A stretch of DNA of 64,000 nt from CAVVEQ01 sp963806635 (GCA_963806635.1 CAWDZA010000015.1:372001-436000), one strand, 5' to 3'; numbered from the stretch's first letter, positions 45,706 to 54,701 are shown. Numbers and translations: made by a program. Notes: generated by a model from the sequence alone, not told the origin.

Positions 45706-46467
45706 TTGGGGAAAGTAATCTTACTCGGAACAGCCTCGTTCATCCCTTCAGTAGAAGCGGATAACACTCATCTTGCCATCCTGGCGGGCAGCCGGAAGGT
45801 CTTGGTGGATACTGCCACCAATCCCTTTGTCAGCCTGAAAAGAGGCGGGATCGAGCCGAACGAAATCACTGATTTGGTATTAACTCATTTCCATCCCGAC
45901 CATATTTCAGGGCTTCCGATCCTGGTCATGGGAATGTGGTTTACAGGCAGAAAAATGGAGCTGCATATCCATGGGCTGGAGTACACCCTCGAGCGCGCCC
46001 AAAAAATGCTTGACCTGTTCAACATCTCCGCCTGGCTTAACCTCTTTCCGATCCATTACCACACCGTCCCGGAATTAAAAACTGGGTTGGCGCCAATTAT
46101 TTCGGATGAGGATCTCCTTCTTTTCGGTGCAAAGGTTAACCATCTTATCCCCACCCTGGGTATTCGCGCCGAATTTCCCAAATCAGGCAAAGTGCTGGCC
46201 TATTCCTGCGATACTGAACCCTGCGAGGCGGTGGAAAGATTGGCTGCACACGCGGATTACCTGCTGCATGAATCAGCAGGAAATTCAAAGGGGCATTCTT
46301 CGCCGAAACAAGCGGGGGAGACAGCGCAGAAGGCAAGCGTGGGTACGCTTTACTTGATTCATTACCCTGCTGAGGCGGATTCTGGCAGAAACCTGGTTGA
46401 GGCAAAATCGGTCTTCAACGGTGACGTTATCGCCGCCTGTGACCTGATGACCATTCCAATGGATTGA
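45706..46467 (+). CDS. MBL-fold metallo-hydrolase
   Basis: A 253-residue metallo-beta-lactamase-fold enzyme of the RNase Z/beta-CASP-like group. The metal-binding motif is LVLTHFHPDHISGLPIL (about residues 61-77), with later histidines in HYHTVPE and LLHESAGNSKGHSSPKQAGE. The last residues (GTLYLIHYPAEA) fit RNase Z-type ends, but length is short for RNase Z and tRNA activity cannot be claimed. The TTG start at 45706 follows GGGAGG by 9 bases. Confidence 0.82.
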   Translation: MGKVILLGTASFIPSVEADNTHLAILAGSRKVLVDTATNPFVSLKRGGIEPNEITDLVLTHFHPDHISGLPILVMGMWFTGRKMELHIHGLEYTLERAQKMLDLFNISAWLNLFPIHYHTVPELKTGLAPIISDEDLLLFGAKVNHLIPTLGIRAEFPKSGKVLAYSCDTEPCEAVERLAAHADYLLHESAGNSKGHSSPKQAGETAQKASVGTLYLIHYPAEADSGRNLVEAKSVFNGDVIAACDLMTIPMD

Positions 46468-46968
46468 TCACCAACCACTGAGAAATTGCCGCCACGCCTG
46501 ATTCTCCTGCAGGTGGTGGGCATAGATGTATTCCGCAGAAGCAGGCGGTTCCACTGGGTGATGCAGCAAACGCATGCCGGCTTCTTCGACCTTACGGCCG
46601 CCTTTGCGATGATTGCACTGTGGGCAGGCTGCTACGACGTTCAACCAGGTGTGCGGACCGCCAATGTGGCGTGGGATGACATGGTCGATGGTGAGATCAT
46701 TCATTTGTCTGCCACAATACTGGCAGGTGTAGCCATCGCGGCGCAGGATCTCCTTGCGTACCAAACGAACGGTCGGTCGGGGGCGGTGGACCATCTTATG
46801 CAGGCGAATGACCGAAGGACGGGGAAAGTCAGCCTGAGCAGTACGCACCGAACCGCGACCATCCAACACGAGGGAGGCCTTTTCAGTGAGCATCAACCCC
46901 AGGGCGCGATGCATGTTGCAAACGTTGAGAGGCTCAAAATTGGCATTGAGAACCAACACAGCTTCCAT
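46468..46968 (-). CDS. HNH endonuclease family protein
   Basis: A 166-residue protein with the zinc-binding CxxC...CxxC HNH fold: ILRRDGYTCQYCGRQMNDLT, then IDHVIPRHIGGPHTWLNVVA and ACPQCNHRKGGRK. The N-terminus MEAVLVLNANFEPLNVCNMH belongs to a widespread HNH group with unknown physiological role. The DH and N/H catalytic residues are present. It converges on the MBL gene with no gap. A TGCTATAAT extended -10 (46996-46988) lies upstream. Confidence 0.9.
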   Translation of the reverse strand: MEAVLVLNANFEPLNVCNMHRALGLMLTEKASLVLDGRGSVRTAQADFPRPSVIRLHKMVHRPRPTVRLVRKEILRRDGYTCQYCGRQMNDLTIDHVIPRHIGGPHTWLNVVAACPQCNHRKGGRKVEEAGMRLLHHPVEPPASAEYIYAHHLQENQAWRQFLSGW

Positions 46969-46987
46969 GGCAGCACCAATGCAAGGG

Positions 46988-46996
46988 ATTATAGCA
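46988..46996 (-). promoter_or_regulatory. Extended -10 promoter of the HNH gene
   Basis: On the minus strand TGC precedes TATAAT (46993-46988), giving an extended -10. The ATG follows after 19 bases. No ribosome-binding site is seen in the short leader. Confidence 0.5.
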
Positions 46997-47093
46997 CCAC
47001 CAGAAGATGTGATTTGTAATTATAAAAATGCGCATAGCCAAAATATTTATTGAATACTAATGCTAAGCATAGAATATTGCGGTGGTGTTCGGC

Positions 47094-47102
47094 TGGTATA
47101 AT
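47094..47102 (+). promoter_or_regulatory. Extended -10 promoter of tyrS
   Basis: TGGTATAAT at 47094-47102, a perfect -10 with TG extension. The start point near 47109 leaves a leader of about 24 bases holding GGAGGAG, which supports the GTG start at 47133. Confidence 0.6.
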
Positions 47103-47132
47103 CCGCTCAATCTTTTTCGGATGGAGGAGAGG

Positions 47133-48350
47133 GTGAATATCGAGGATCAGGTTGCTCTGTTGATGCAAGGTACGGAATACGGGGACGAGGATGTCAAGAT
47201 TTCCATGACCAGGGAACTGCGCGAGCGGCTAATTTTGGCCGAGAAGGAAAACCGGCCGCTGCGGGTTTATTGCGGTTATGATCCCACAAAGGCAGACCTG
47301 CACCTGGGACACACCATCACCATGCGCAAGCTGCGCCAATTCCAGGACCTGGGACACGATGTCACCTTCGTGATCGGAACATACACCTCTTTGATCGGCG
47401 ATCCATCTGATAAAGATTCTCTCCGTCCACAATTGGCTTCCGAAGAGGTGGAGGCCAATGCCCGCACATATGCGCAGCAGGCTTTCCGTGTTCTGGATCC
47501 GCAAAAAACAACCATCCGATATAACGCTGAATGGCTGCAGAAACTAACCCTGGCGGATATGATTCACCTGGCATCCAATTTCACCGTGCAGCAATTCCTT
47601 ACACGCGAGAATTTCAAACTGCGCTTCGAGCGCGGGGATGCAATTTACCTTCATGAAACTTTCTATTCCATCCTGCAAGGATATGACGCCTACGCGTTAA
47701 AAACCGATGTACAAGTGGGTGGAACCGATCAGCTTTTTAACATCCTCACAGCCGGCAGAAAGCTGATGACCTATATGGGTGAGAAACCCAACATTGGCGT
47801 CATCATGGGCATTTTGCCGGGAACTGACGGGGTGGTTCGCATGTCCAAATCACTGGGCAACCACATTCCCATCGACACCACGGCTGAAGATATGTATGGC
47901 AAGGTGATGAGTTTGCCGGATATTGCGCTGCCGGTTTATTTCCGCCTGGTAACGCGTTGGTCCCCCGCAGAAGTCGCCAAAAAAGAGAAATCTCTTAAAG
48001 ATGGAACGATCCATCCCAGAGACGCCAAAATGGCCCTTGCCTGGGAGATAGCCAGTTCATTTTATGGTGATGAAGCTGCCAACAAAGCCCAGGACGATTT
48101 CATCCGCCGATTCCAGAAACATGATATTCCAGAGGAAATGCCAGAGGTGCACGTTACTACCGGGCAAACAGTGCTGGATGTGCTCAATACCTGCGATTTT
48201 ATTTCAACGCGAAGTGAGGGTCGGCGCCTCCTTGATCAAAAAGGGGTCAAACTGGATGGGGAAGTCCTGAGCGATCCCGCGCAACCCTTCCCACACCCGG
48301 GTGTGCTTCAGGTGGGAAAACGTCATTTCGCACGGATCGTGCTCGACTGA
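47133..48350 (+). CDS. tyrS: Tyrosyl-tRNA synthetase
   Basis: A class I synthetase of about 405 residues. It has the HIGH-type motif in KADLHLGHTITMRKLRQFQD, tyrosine-pocket sequences (TDVQVGGTDQLFN) and the KMSKS-type loop GVVRMSKSLGN. A C-terminal S4 domain (from about residue 340, FISTRSEGRRLLDQKGVKLD) is present. This layout is the TyrZ/second bacterial TyrS group. The GTG at 47133 is preferred because GGAGGAG stands 5 bases upstream and the promoter is at 47094-47102; an ATG at 47121 would overlap that site. Confidence 0.93.
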   Translation: MNIEDQVALLMQGTEYGDEDVKISMTRELRERLILAEKENRPLRVYCGYDPTKADLHLGHTITMRKLRQFQDLGHDVTFVIGTYTSLIGDPSDKDSLRPQLASEEVEANARTYAQQAFRVLDPQKTTIRYNAEWLQKLTLADMIHLASNFTVQQFLTRENFKLRFERGDAIYLHETFYSILQGYDAYALKTDVQVGGTDQLFNILTAGRKLMTYMGEKPNIGVIMGILPGTDGVVRMSKSLGNHIPIDTTAEDMYGKVMSLPDIALPVYFRLVTRWSPAEVAKKEKSLKDGTIHPRDAKMALAWEIASSFYGDEAANKAQDDFIRRFQKHDIPEEMPEVHVTTGQTVLDVLNTCDFISTRSEGRRLLDQKGVKLDGEVLSDPAQPFPHPGVLQVGKRHFARIVLD

Positions 48351-48365
48351 TCTTCGCAGTAGATT

Positions 48366-50984
48366 CTACCGGGAGCTGGTGGCCGCTTTCAGAAGCGTTT
48401 CACCAATAACCTTCGCATCCGTGGGGGCGTCTTCTTCGAGGACAAACGCCAGGGCGAAGGGAATCCCCTCCCATTCAGGCATGGTTCCCCCGATGAACCA
48501 CGTAAAGGTTCCCTGGGCACCCTTCGATGTGCCAAGAGCATCCCAACCAGGGATTTCATCACTTGCAAGCGATTTCCGGGCGGTGTCAATTCCGGTCAAA
48601 TTCACAGCCCTTTTCTCACCTTCCGGAAAATAGACCCAGCCCGAGGGTGAATGATATGCTGTTGCAAGACTGGGGGAGGGCAGGTATGCTCCGTTGGTGA
48701 TTAAAGCAGCGGCAAGCGCGGCCTGCAGGGGTGAGACCCGCAATTGTTCGTCCCCAAAAACGAGTGTTTTGGCATCGTTAATTTCTCCCAATGGGCGGGG
48801 CTCAATCTGGGGGAGGATAAATTCCGGCAGGGTGGTAAATCCGAAATCCTGAAGGATCGTGGTGATCTCGGTATTTGAAAGCGATCCGGATAGCGCGACC
48901 GCAGGCGCCGGACAACCTGCGATGACCCCTGCCGACCATGAGTTATCAATATCGGAATCGATAGCACATGTGTAATTTACTCCAACGAACTGAAGATCCA
49001 TCGATCCGGGGGGCAAAGTCTTTTGAAGGACATTCATTTTCGCGGCAAAAAAATAAGGGGAGATCATCGTCCCAAACGGGTACGAAGCCTGGGTGGCACG
49101 GTTCAACAAGGGAGACTGGGGATCCTCCATCCAACCACTCCACATGCTATCCGCCTGGTTCGGATCCACATTCGGATGGGAGGCCATGGCGAGCACTTCC
49201 CCGGTGTTGGCGTTTAGCAGCACCAGCGCACCTTTCCTGCCTTCCAGAAGTTGGTCGGCTTCCTGCTGCAGGCGCAAATCGATGGAGGTCTTTATATCCA
49301 AGCCTTGGGGGGGCTGACCGCGTACAAGATGGTTCCACCAGATGACCGATGCTGGCAGGCCGCGTTCTCCTCTCAGGTAACCATCCAGCGCAGACTCCAA
49401 TCCAGTTTGACCATAGGCAGAGGTGTCAAAGCCGAATATCGGGCTGAGAGGCGGGTAAAGGTAACCCCTCGAATAATTGCCTGCATCACCCTGGGTGAAG
49501 TTGATCGCCTCTCCGCTTTGAACGAGGATATTCCCGCGCGGCGAGTAGCGCTCGTTGATTCCCAGCCTGGGATTATCCGTCCGGGTGAGCAGGTCGCTCG
49601 AGCGGACAATTGACCACCAACCGTTGGCGAGCAGGATCCCCACGAACCCTGCCAGGGCTAAACCGAGAATAATATAGTAAGGGATTGGGTTTTCCAATAG
49701 GACTGGATCTTCTCCGCCCGTATCGCTCACTTTGATAAGAATCCCTGCGCAGATCATGGAGACGAGCAGCGAAGAACCACCATAGGACATGAAGGGCAAG
49801 GTGACCCCGGTGAGGGGTAACACCCGCAGGTTACCACCAACGATCAGGATGGTTTGAAACGCCAGGAAGGATGTGATGCCCGCAGCCAGAAGCCGGTAAA
49901 AACCCGACCTGGCGCGGAAGGCGATACGGAAACCCCGGTAAAGAACCAGGATCATCAGGCAGACCAGACCGACCGTGCCCACCAACCCTGCTTCTTCCCC
50001 TATAGCCGAAAAGATGAAATCCGACTGTGCCACCGGTACCACCCGCGGACTGCCCAGCCCGGGTCCACGCCCGAAAATACCTCCGGCTGAAAAAGCCATG
50101 AGGGATTGGACGATCTGGTAGGACCGGCCGCTGGGATCCAGCCAGGGATTGATCCAGGCATCCACCCTCAGGCGAATTACATCGAATTGGTTGTATCCCA
50201 AATAACCTGCCAGGATCAATCCAAGAAGGGTGAGGATAAAAAACCAGTATTTTCCTGCGGCAAGTAAAAGCATTACAGAAAATAAGATCAGGAGCAAAGC
50301 GCTTGTACCCAGGTCCTTTTGAACCAGAAGGATGGCGATCGTCAGGCAAAAGATGACCAGGGCTGGAATGATGAGTTGAGAAAAATGAAATGTGACCCTC
50401 ATCCGTTCGGCCAGGTAGGCTGCCAAAAAGATCACCAGGAGCAGTTTAAGCAACTCTGAAGGCTGGAAAAAGACACCAGCGAATCCAAGCCAGAGCTGCG
50501 GTCCGAATCCGCCCGGATACACACCGATAAAAAGGGTTAATGCGAGAAGCAGAACGCCCAGGGTCAGCCAGAGATATTTATATTGTTGGAGGATATCGAT
50601 GAAACTTCGCGTTCGCAAAAGGAGCCATAAAATGACGAGCGAGAGCATTAGCCAGGCTGTCTGGCGCAGGCCGAAATAAGAATTTATCCGATACACCGTG
50701 AGCAATCCCCAGCCAATGAGAAAACTGACCAGGGGGAGAAGCACCGGGTCGGAATCCGGGAAATATCTTTTCGCGAATTTCAAAAGAAGCGAAAACCCGA
50801 GCAGCCAAATGAGGAACCCGAGCCAATGAACCCAGTTCAGATCGGCTTGCCAGGTATGGAGCCTGACCACGGGGGAGAGGGATAACACCAAAGAATAGGC
50901 GAAAAGAAAAACGACCGTGGCTGCAAACAAACGGCGCTGAATACCCGCCGCAGATGGAGAATTCAATCGGTGAAAAGGTCTCAA
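48366..50984 (-). CDS. RodA/FtsW SEDS glycosyltransferase fused to a catalytically degenerate transpeptidase domain
   Basis: An 872-residue protein. Residues 20-450 are a SEDS polymerase with about 12 helices and the conserved blocks INPWLDPSGRSYQIVQSLMA, AQSDFIFSAIGEEAGLVG (Asp322, likely catalytic) and LPFMSYGGSSLL. From about 455 a class B PBP-like part begins (RGNILVQSG). In the transpeptidase region the usual PGSTFK is YPFGTMISP (635-643) and the usual KTG is SKG (820-822), so the active serine and both lysines are missing. Rightly ordered neighbours (LLNRATQ before, GTFTWFIGG after) show the alignment is sound. The start is a TTG overlapping the MTA phosphorylase stop. Confidence 0.88.
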   Translation of the reverse strand: MRPFHRLNSPSAAGIQRRLFAATVVFLFAYSLVLSLSPVVRLHTWQADLNWVHWLGFLIWLLGFSLLLKFAKRYFPDSDPVLLPLVSFLIGWGLLTVYRINSYFGLRQTAWLMLSLVILWLLLRTRSFIDILQQYKYLWLTLGVLLLALTLFIGVYPGGFGPQLWLGFAGVFFQPSELLKLLLVIFLAAYLAERMRVTFHFSQLIIPALVIFCLTIAILLVQKDLGTSALLLILFSVMLLLAAGKYWFFILTLLGLILAGYLGYNQFDVIRLRVDAWINPWLDPSGRSYQIVQSLMAFSAGGIFGRGPGLGSPRVVPVAQSDFIFSAIGEEAGLVGTVGLVCLMILVLYRGFRIAFRARSGFYRLLAAGITSFLAFQTILIVGGNLRVLPLTGVTLPFMSYGGSSLLVSMICAGILIKVSDTGGEDPVLLENPIPYYIILGLALAGFVGILLANGWWSIVRSSDLLTRTDNPRLGINERYSPRGNILVQSGEAINFTQGDAGNYSRGYLYPPLSPIFGFDTSAYGQTGLESALDGYLRGERGLPASVIWWNHLVRGQPPQGLDIKTSIDLRLQQEADQLLEGRKGALVLLNANTGEVLAMASHPNVDPNQADSMWSGWMEDPQSPLLNRATQASYPFGTMISPYFFAAKMNVLQKTLPPGSMDLQFVGVNYTCAIDSDIDNSWSAGVIAGCPAPAVALSGSLSNTEITTILQDFGFTTLPEFILPQIEPRPLGEINDAKTLVFGDEQLRVSPLQAALAAALITNGAYLPSPSLATAYHSPSGWVYFPEGEKRAVNLTGIDTARKSLASDEIPGWDALGTSKGAQGTFTWFIGGTMPEWEGIPFALAFVLEEDAPTDAKVIGETLLKAATSSR

Positions 50985-51850
50985 GAGGGAAGGTATTTCT
51001 TTATGAGTAGTTCGACCTTTTTAAGTGTATCTGGCGGGATGCATTCCGGTGAGGTAATAACAGCGTTTTCCAGCGCGCGGGAACAGTCGCAATGGCATTC
51101 GTCTGGCAGGGTCTGGACCAGCTCCAGGATAGCCTGTTGTGCCAGGTCGGTATTTTTTTGAAGTGTGCGGTTAACCACATCCACTGAGACCTGCTCCTCG
51201 GTAAGGTGCCAGACATCATAATCGGTGACATGCGCCATGACTGAAAAGCAAATCTCTGCTTCCCGAGCCAGAAAGGCTTCCGGACACATGGTCATACCAA
51301 TGATCGACATCCCCCAGGAACGGAAGAGGTTGGATTCTCCTTTGGTGGAAAATCGCGGTCCGTCGATAGTCAATGCCGTGCCCCCCCGGTGGCAAGTCCC
51401 GCCAGATTTCAGTACTGCCTGTCCCAACAGACTGCTCAGGTCGCCGCAGAACGGATCCGCGACGCCTACATGCACTACCAGTCCATTTTCAAAGAAGGTT
51501 GGTACGCGACGACGCGTGAAGTCAACGATCTGATCGGGGATGACGATCTGCCCGGGAGCGAAATCATCCCGCAGCGATCCGCAGGCGCTGATGCTGACGA
51601 TACGCTCGACGCCGAGCGATTTGAGGGCATAAATGTTCGCCCGGTAATTGACTTCCGAAGGAGAGAGATAATGTCCGATGCCGTGACGGGCAAGAAAAGC
51701 GATTGATCTACCATTCAACTTACCGACCACGATAGGGGAGGAGGGATTTCCAAATGGGGTGGGGATGTCGATCGACCTGGCCCCTTTTAAGCCCGGCATT
51801 TGGTAAAGACCCGACCCGCCAATGATACCCAAAACAGGTTTATCGACCAT
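50981..51850 (-). CDS. mtnP: S-methyl-5'-thioadenosine phosphorylase
   Basis: Converts methylthioadenosine, a by-product of polyamine synthesis, to adenine and methylthioribose-1-phosphate. The 289-residue protein has the family's GIIGGSGLYQMPGL, LARHGIGHYLSPSEVNYRAN, SACGSLRDDFAPGQIVIPDQ and CPEAFLAREAEIC. Start ATG 51850 follows GGAGGAGG by about 8 bases. Its place between fhaB and the SEDS fusion gene is unexpected. The C-terminal cysteine pair in CHCDC is as in other members. Confidence 0.9.
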   Translation of the reverse strand: MVDKPVLGIIGGSGLYQMPGLKGARSIDIPTPFGNPSSPIVVGKLNGRSIAFLARHGIGHYLSPSEVNYRANIYALKSLGVERIVSISACGSLRDDFAPGQIVIPDQIVDFTRRRVPTFFENGLVVHVGVADPFCGDLSSLLGQAVLKSGGTCHRGGTALTIDGPRFSTKGESNLFRSWGMSIIGMTMCPEAFLAREAEICFSVMAHVTDYDVWHLTEEQVSVDVVNRTLQKNTDLAQQAILELVQTLPDECHCDCSRALENAVITSPECIPPDTLKKVELLIKKYLPS

Positions 51851-51895
51851 TATGACTGCCTCCTCCACGATCTAATAAATAAATCATAGCATACC

Positions 51896-52330
51896 TCATG
51901 GGATTGAAGGCGCCTCCTGGAGCCGCAGCTCGAAGCTGCCACAGGTGATGCGGTCGCCACTACCCAACACTGCCGATTGGCGAACGGGCTGGTTATTCAG
52001 CATTGTTCCATTCGTGGAATTAAGATCTTCCAACCACCACTGTTTATGGTGGTAGCGCAAGCGGGCATGCCTTGCGGAGATGGTGCTATCTTCCAACCGA
52101 ACTTCACAGCCTGGGTCACGCCCGATCACAGCTTCTGCATTTCGAATAATGAATTCTCGCCGGCTGCCTTCTCCCTGCACCTGCAAGGTGAGGGGAGGGA
52201 TTTGCTGCCGGGCAGCTGCTGTACCTTGCTGGCGAAGATCTTTCCAAACCAGGAATATCACCAGCCCCAGGAAAGCATACAGACTTACTGCCATCACCAC
52301 GCGGAGGAGTAGAACCAGGATGCCGCTCAT
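51896..52330 (-). CDS. fhaB: FhaB-like membrane-anchored FHA protein
   Basis: A 144-residue protein with one N-terminal membrane helix (about residues 5-28) and a C-terminal FHA domain, the phosphothreonine-binding fold: IGRDPGCEVRLEDSTISARH, WWLEDLNSTNGTMLNNQPVR and GDRITCGSFELRL. This is the size and layout of actinobacterial FhaB/FipA, which is bound to RodA and division proteins. It overlaps fhaA by ATGA. Confidence 0.82.
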   Translation of the reverse strand: MSGILVLLLRVVMAVSLYAFLGLVIFLVWKDLRQQGTAAARQQIPPLTLQVQGEGSRREFIIRNAEAVIGRDPGCEVRLEDSTISARHARLRYHHKQWWLEDLNSTNGTMLNNQPVRQSAVLGSGDRITCGSFELRLQEAPSIP

Positions 52331-53097
52331 TTGAGATCCTCTTCGCCATGTTGTTCCACAACGATCTTATCCGTCCGGGAAAGATCCGCATCGCTGTGAA
52401 AGATCAGCGGGAATCCTGCCAGGGAGATCACGTCTCCGGGTTTAAGCGTGTGGGTACGCACCCGAATATTATTCACGAATGTTCCCCCTGTGGAATCAAG
52501 GTCATGGATCGTGGTGATGCCTTCGCCGCAGCGGATCTGGGCATGGTAGCGCGACACACGCTTATCTTCAATGACCAGATCGTTGGACTCACGCCTGCCC
52601 AAATTGACAACCGGTTTTTGAAGTTTGTATTCTTTCCCATCCGCTATCAGGAATTCGGAATTGGGTTGACTGGGATGTGAAGCTTGGAGATGAGCAGGTT
52701 GGCCAACTGCTTTGGTTTTATGACCTGTATCTGCCTGCCAGCTGCATTCCACCCAGAAATCTCCATCCTCCAGGCGGCCATCTTCCTTTGGATCGACCCG
52801 TAGAGGCGACTGGAAGGTGATCCCGGAATCGCGGGCTTCCTTTTGGATGGCATCAATGATTTTTTCCGACCAATGCGAATCATGATAGACGCGCTGCCAG
52901 GTGGCATGATTGGCGTGCAGAAGAAAGCTATCGGGAGCGAACCTTGGCGACCCGGTTTGGTTGCGAGTCAGATCGCGAATTTCCAGGATGACCGCTTCTG
53001 TGAGACGGGTCAGCAGGCCGGAGCGGGAAAAGCCACCCAACCGGGTTTCAAAAAGCGACTTCAGAGCGGATTCCGCCTTCAGAAGGGGGGAGGTCAT
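52327..53097 (-). CDS. fhaA: FhaA-like protein (DUF3662 domain plus FHA)
   Basis: A 256-residue protein with an N-terminal FhaA_N/DUF3662 region (about residues 1-115; LLKAESALKSLFETRLGG, with NHATWQRVYHD) and a C-terminal FHA domain (about 165-250; VNLGRRESNDLVIEDKRVSR, DLDSTGGTFVNNIRVRTHTL). In mycobacteria FhaA controls peptidoglycan synthesis through the pseudokinase MviN. The gene is transcribed ahead of fhaB. A TATAAT lies just 6 bases before the ATG (leaderless-type). Confidence 0.85.
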   Translation of the reverse strand: MTSPLLKAESALKSLFETRLGGFSRSGLLTRLTEAVILEIRDLTRNQTGSPRFAPDSFLLHANHATWQRVYHDSHWSEKIIDAIQKEARDSGITFQSPLRVDPKEDGRLEDGDFWVECSWQADTGHKTKAVGQPAHLQASHPSQPNSEFLIADGKEYKLQKPVVNLGRRESNDLVIEDKRVSRYHAQIRCGEGITTIHDLDSTGGTFVNNIRVRTHTLKPGDVISLAGFPLIFHSDADLSRTDKIVVEQHGEEDLK

Positions 53098-53103
53098 GCA
53101 GTA

Positions 53104-53109
53104 ATTATA
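53104..53109 (-). promoter_or_regulatory. -10 element adjacent to the fhaA start
   Basis: TATAAT (53109-53104 on the minus strand) ends 6 bases before the fhaA ATG at 53097, and no ribosome-binding site lies between. The transcript would begin at or beside the A of the start codon. No clear -35 is seen. Confidence 0.5.
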
Positions 53110-53142
53110 GTGCGGTCGAAACGTGAAAAACTAAGTATCCGA

Positions 53143-53626
53143 TTAAGGAAGTCCACCTGGCAGGATCGACGCCTTGCGTGCTCCCGTAATGTTGAGGTAA
53201 TCAGAGATCCGCATCCGGATCATTAATCCCCGCATCCCCCCGGAGACAATGAATTCATCGATCGATTCCGCCGACGTGTCCACCAGGATTTCAAACCCGC
53301 GGTTGAGGAGTGCCAGGGCAGAAATACCACCCACCTTCAATCCGGTCAGTCTCTCCGCTTCTTTTTCGGTCGCGATGATCACTTTTTTCTCCCCGACTGC
53401 ACCAGCAACCAATTTCATAGTCCACTTGCCTATCGCCCGGGACCACCGCCAGGATCGGTTTACCCTTCTTCTCCCGGAGAACCACAATGGTTTTATATAC
53501 CAGGTCAGGCGGAACTTTAAGCAGGGCGGCGGTCTCCACAGCACTATGCTTTTCAGCGGAAAGCTCAATTGCAGTGAAGGGCACCTTTCGAGATTCGAGC
53601 AGGCGGGTGACGTTGTTGGAGGTCAC
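53143..53626 (-). CDS. ybaK: YbaK/EbsC-type Cys-tRNA(Pro) deacylase, frameshifted
   Basis: Hydrolyses mischarged Cys-tRNA(Pro), or a related aminoacyl-tRNA. The first part (VTSNNVTRLLESRKVPFTAI, then AALLKVPPDLVYKTIVVL) and the second (KLVAGAVGEKKVIIATEKEA, then GLKVGGISAL and LVDTSAESIDEFIVSGG) meet near 53411-53415, in an A-run of the coding strand. Two missing As there, or one extra, account for the shift. Start GTG 53626 lies 5 bases after the PHP stop. The total length of about 160 residues is normal. Confidence 0.82.
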
Positions 53627-53631
53627 ATCAT

Positions 53632-54696
53632 TTAACCCTTGATATAAATTGGATTGCTGAAGATCCATCCGCGGGTTTTGCCCAGATAGCGGATCCAACA
53701 CTCCACACGGTACACTCCGGATTGCGTAGTTGAAAAGTCCATCCCAACCTGATCTGTCCAGCGGGCGATCGTTTCGCCATCCTTGATCAGGCGGCAATCC
53801 GCTTTGTGGGGCAGACGGATTTCAAATTCCACTTCACCCTGCAGGTGGAGTTCGTCACCCATCACAACGCTTTGATCCCCGCAACGCGCGGAGAAGTTGA
53901 AGCCGCGCGTGGGGTGCGGAAGGTCATACCCTACGAAGCAGTGCCCCGACCGGAGAGCCTGGTAAATCTGAGCACGGGATTGAGCCAGATCTGTATTCAG
54001 AACGCCCTCGCAGAGAATGTGCGTATTCACAGCACGAAAATGAAACAGGTAGGGAAATATTTCCCGATGGATGGGACCGACGTGGATCTTAAGTGCATGT
54101 GCATCCGCCCCGCCGATACAGACGATTTTTCTATCCTGTCTTGTGAGTTCATCCCATTTCTGGAGCAAACTTTTGGGGGGGCCATGAGCGATGAAATGCG
54201 GGAAGAACCCATAAAACAACGCTTTTAGTTTTGTACGGGCGACGGCTTTAAACTCGCTCAAGCCGTTCCATAATTCGATACCGGTGAAACCTTTCACATC
54301 CCAATCAACCCAGGAGATATCCGGTTCGTGGAAAAAGGGCAAATCCATCTCCATGGGGTGCGCCAGAAAGCACAATCCGCCGCTCTTGTTCACTTCCTGG
54401 ATCAAACGCTGCGGATCCCTGGCGAAAGTGGCTAATTCCTTCCTGGCGTCGAAAACCAGTAAATGGTTTTTTTGAGGTTTGCGAGCCTGGTCGTGTACTT
54501 CTTCGCCTACCAATAGGATTACCTGCCCGTTTTCTGTATGAAGAATTTTCTCCACCCCATCCACCCAAACGTTGTGGTCCGTCACGATCACTGCATCGAT
54601 GCCAGCCTGCGCGGCTGCGCGGAGGATATCATCGTACGTCCCCTCGCCATCAGAGATAGGGGTGTGCATGTGAAGATTAAGAATAAACTCATTCAT
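53632..54696 (-). CDS. PHP-domain metal-dependent phosphoesterase
   Basis: A 354-residue protein beginning MNEFILNLHMHTPISDGEGT. The HMHTPISDG opening, VTDHN, LAHPM, and CIGGADAH are the metal-binding motifs of PHP phosphatases. The last 100 residues (from DDEL-like GDELHLQGEVEFEIRLPHK) form a beta-rich domain of unknown role. The frame extends back to 54771, but those residues overlap the secG promoter and lack family match. Substrate is unknown; it precedes ybaK by 5 bases. Confidence 0.85.
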   Translation of the reverse strand: MNEFILNLHMHTPISDGEGTYDDILRAAAQAGIDAVIVTDHNVWVDGVEKILHTENGQVILLVGEEVHDQARKPQKNHLLVFDARKELATFARDPQRLIQEVNKSGGLCFLAHPMEMDLPFFHEPDISWVDWDVKGFTGIELWNGLSEFKAVARTKLKALFYGFFPHFIAHGPPKSLLQKWDELTRQDRKIVCIGGADAHALKIHVGPIHREIFPYLFHFRAVNTHILCEGVLNTDLAQSRAQIYQALRSGHCFVGYDLPHPTRGFNFSARCGDQSVVMGDELHLQGEVEFEIRLPHKADCRLIKDGETIARWTDQVGMDFSTTQSGVYRVECWIRYLGKTRGWIFSNPIYIKG

Positions 54697-54701
54697 CTTG
54701 G

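Noticed and set aside
47061..47071. Short palindrome atgctaagcat before tyrS
   Set aside because: Only 5-base arms in an AT-rich intergenic stretch. It is too short to claim as an operator.
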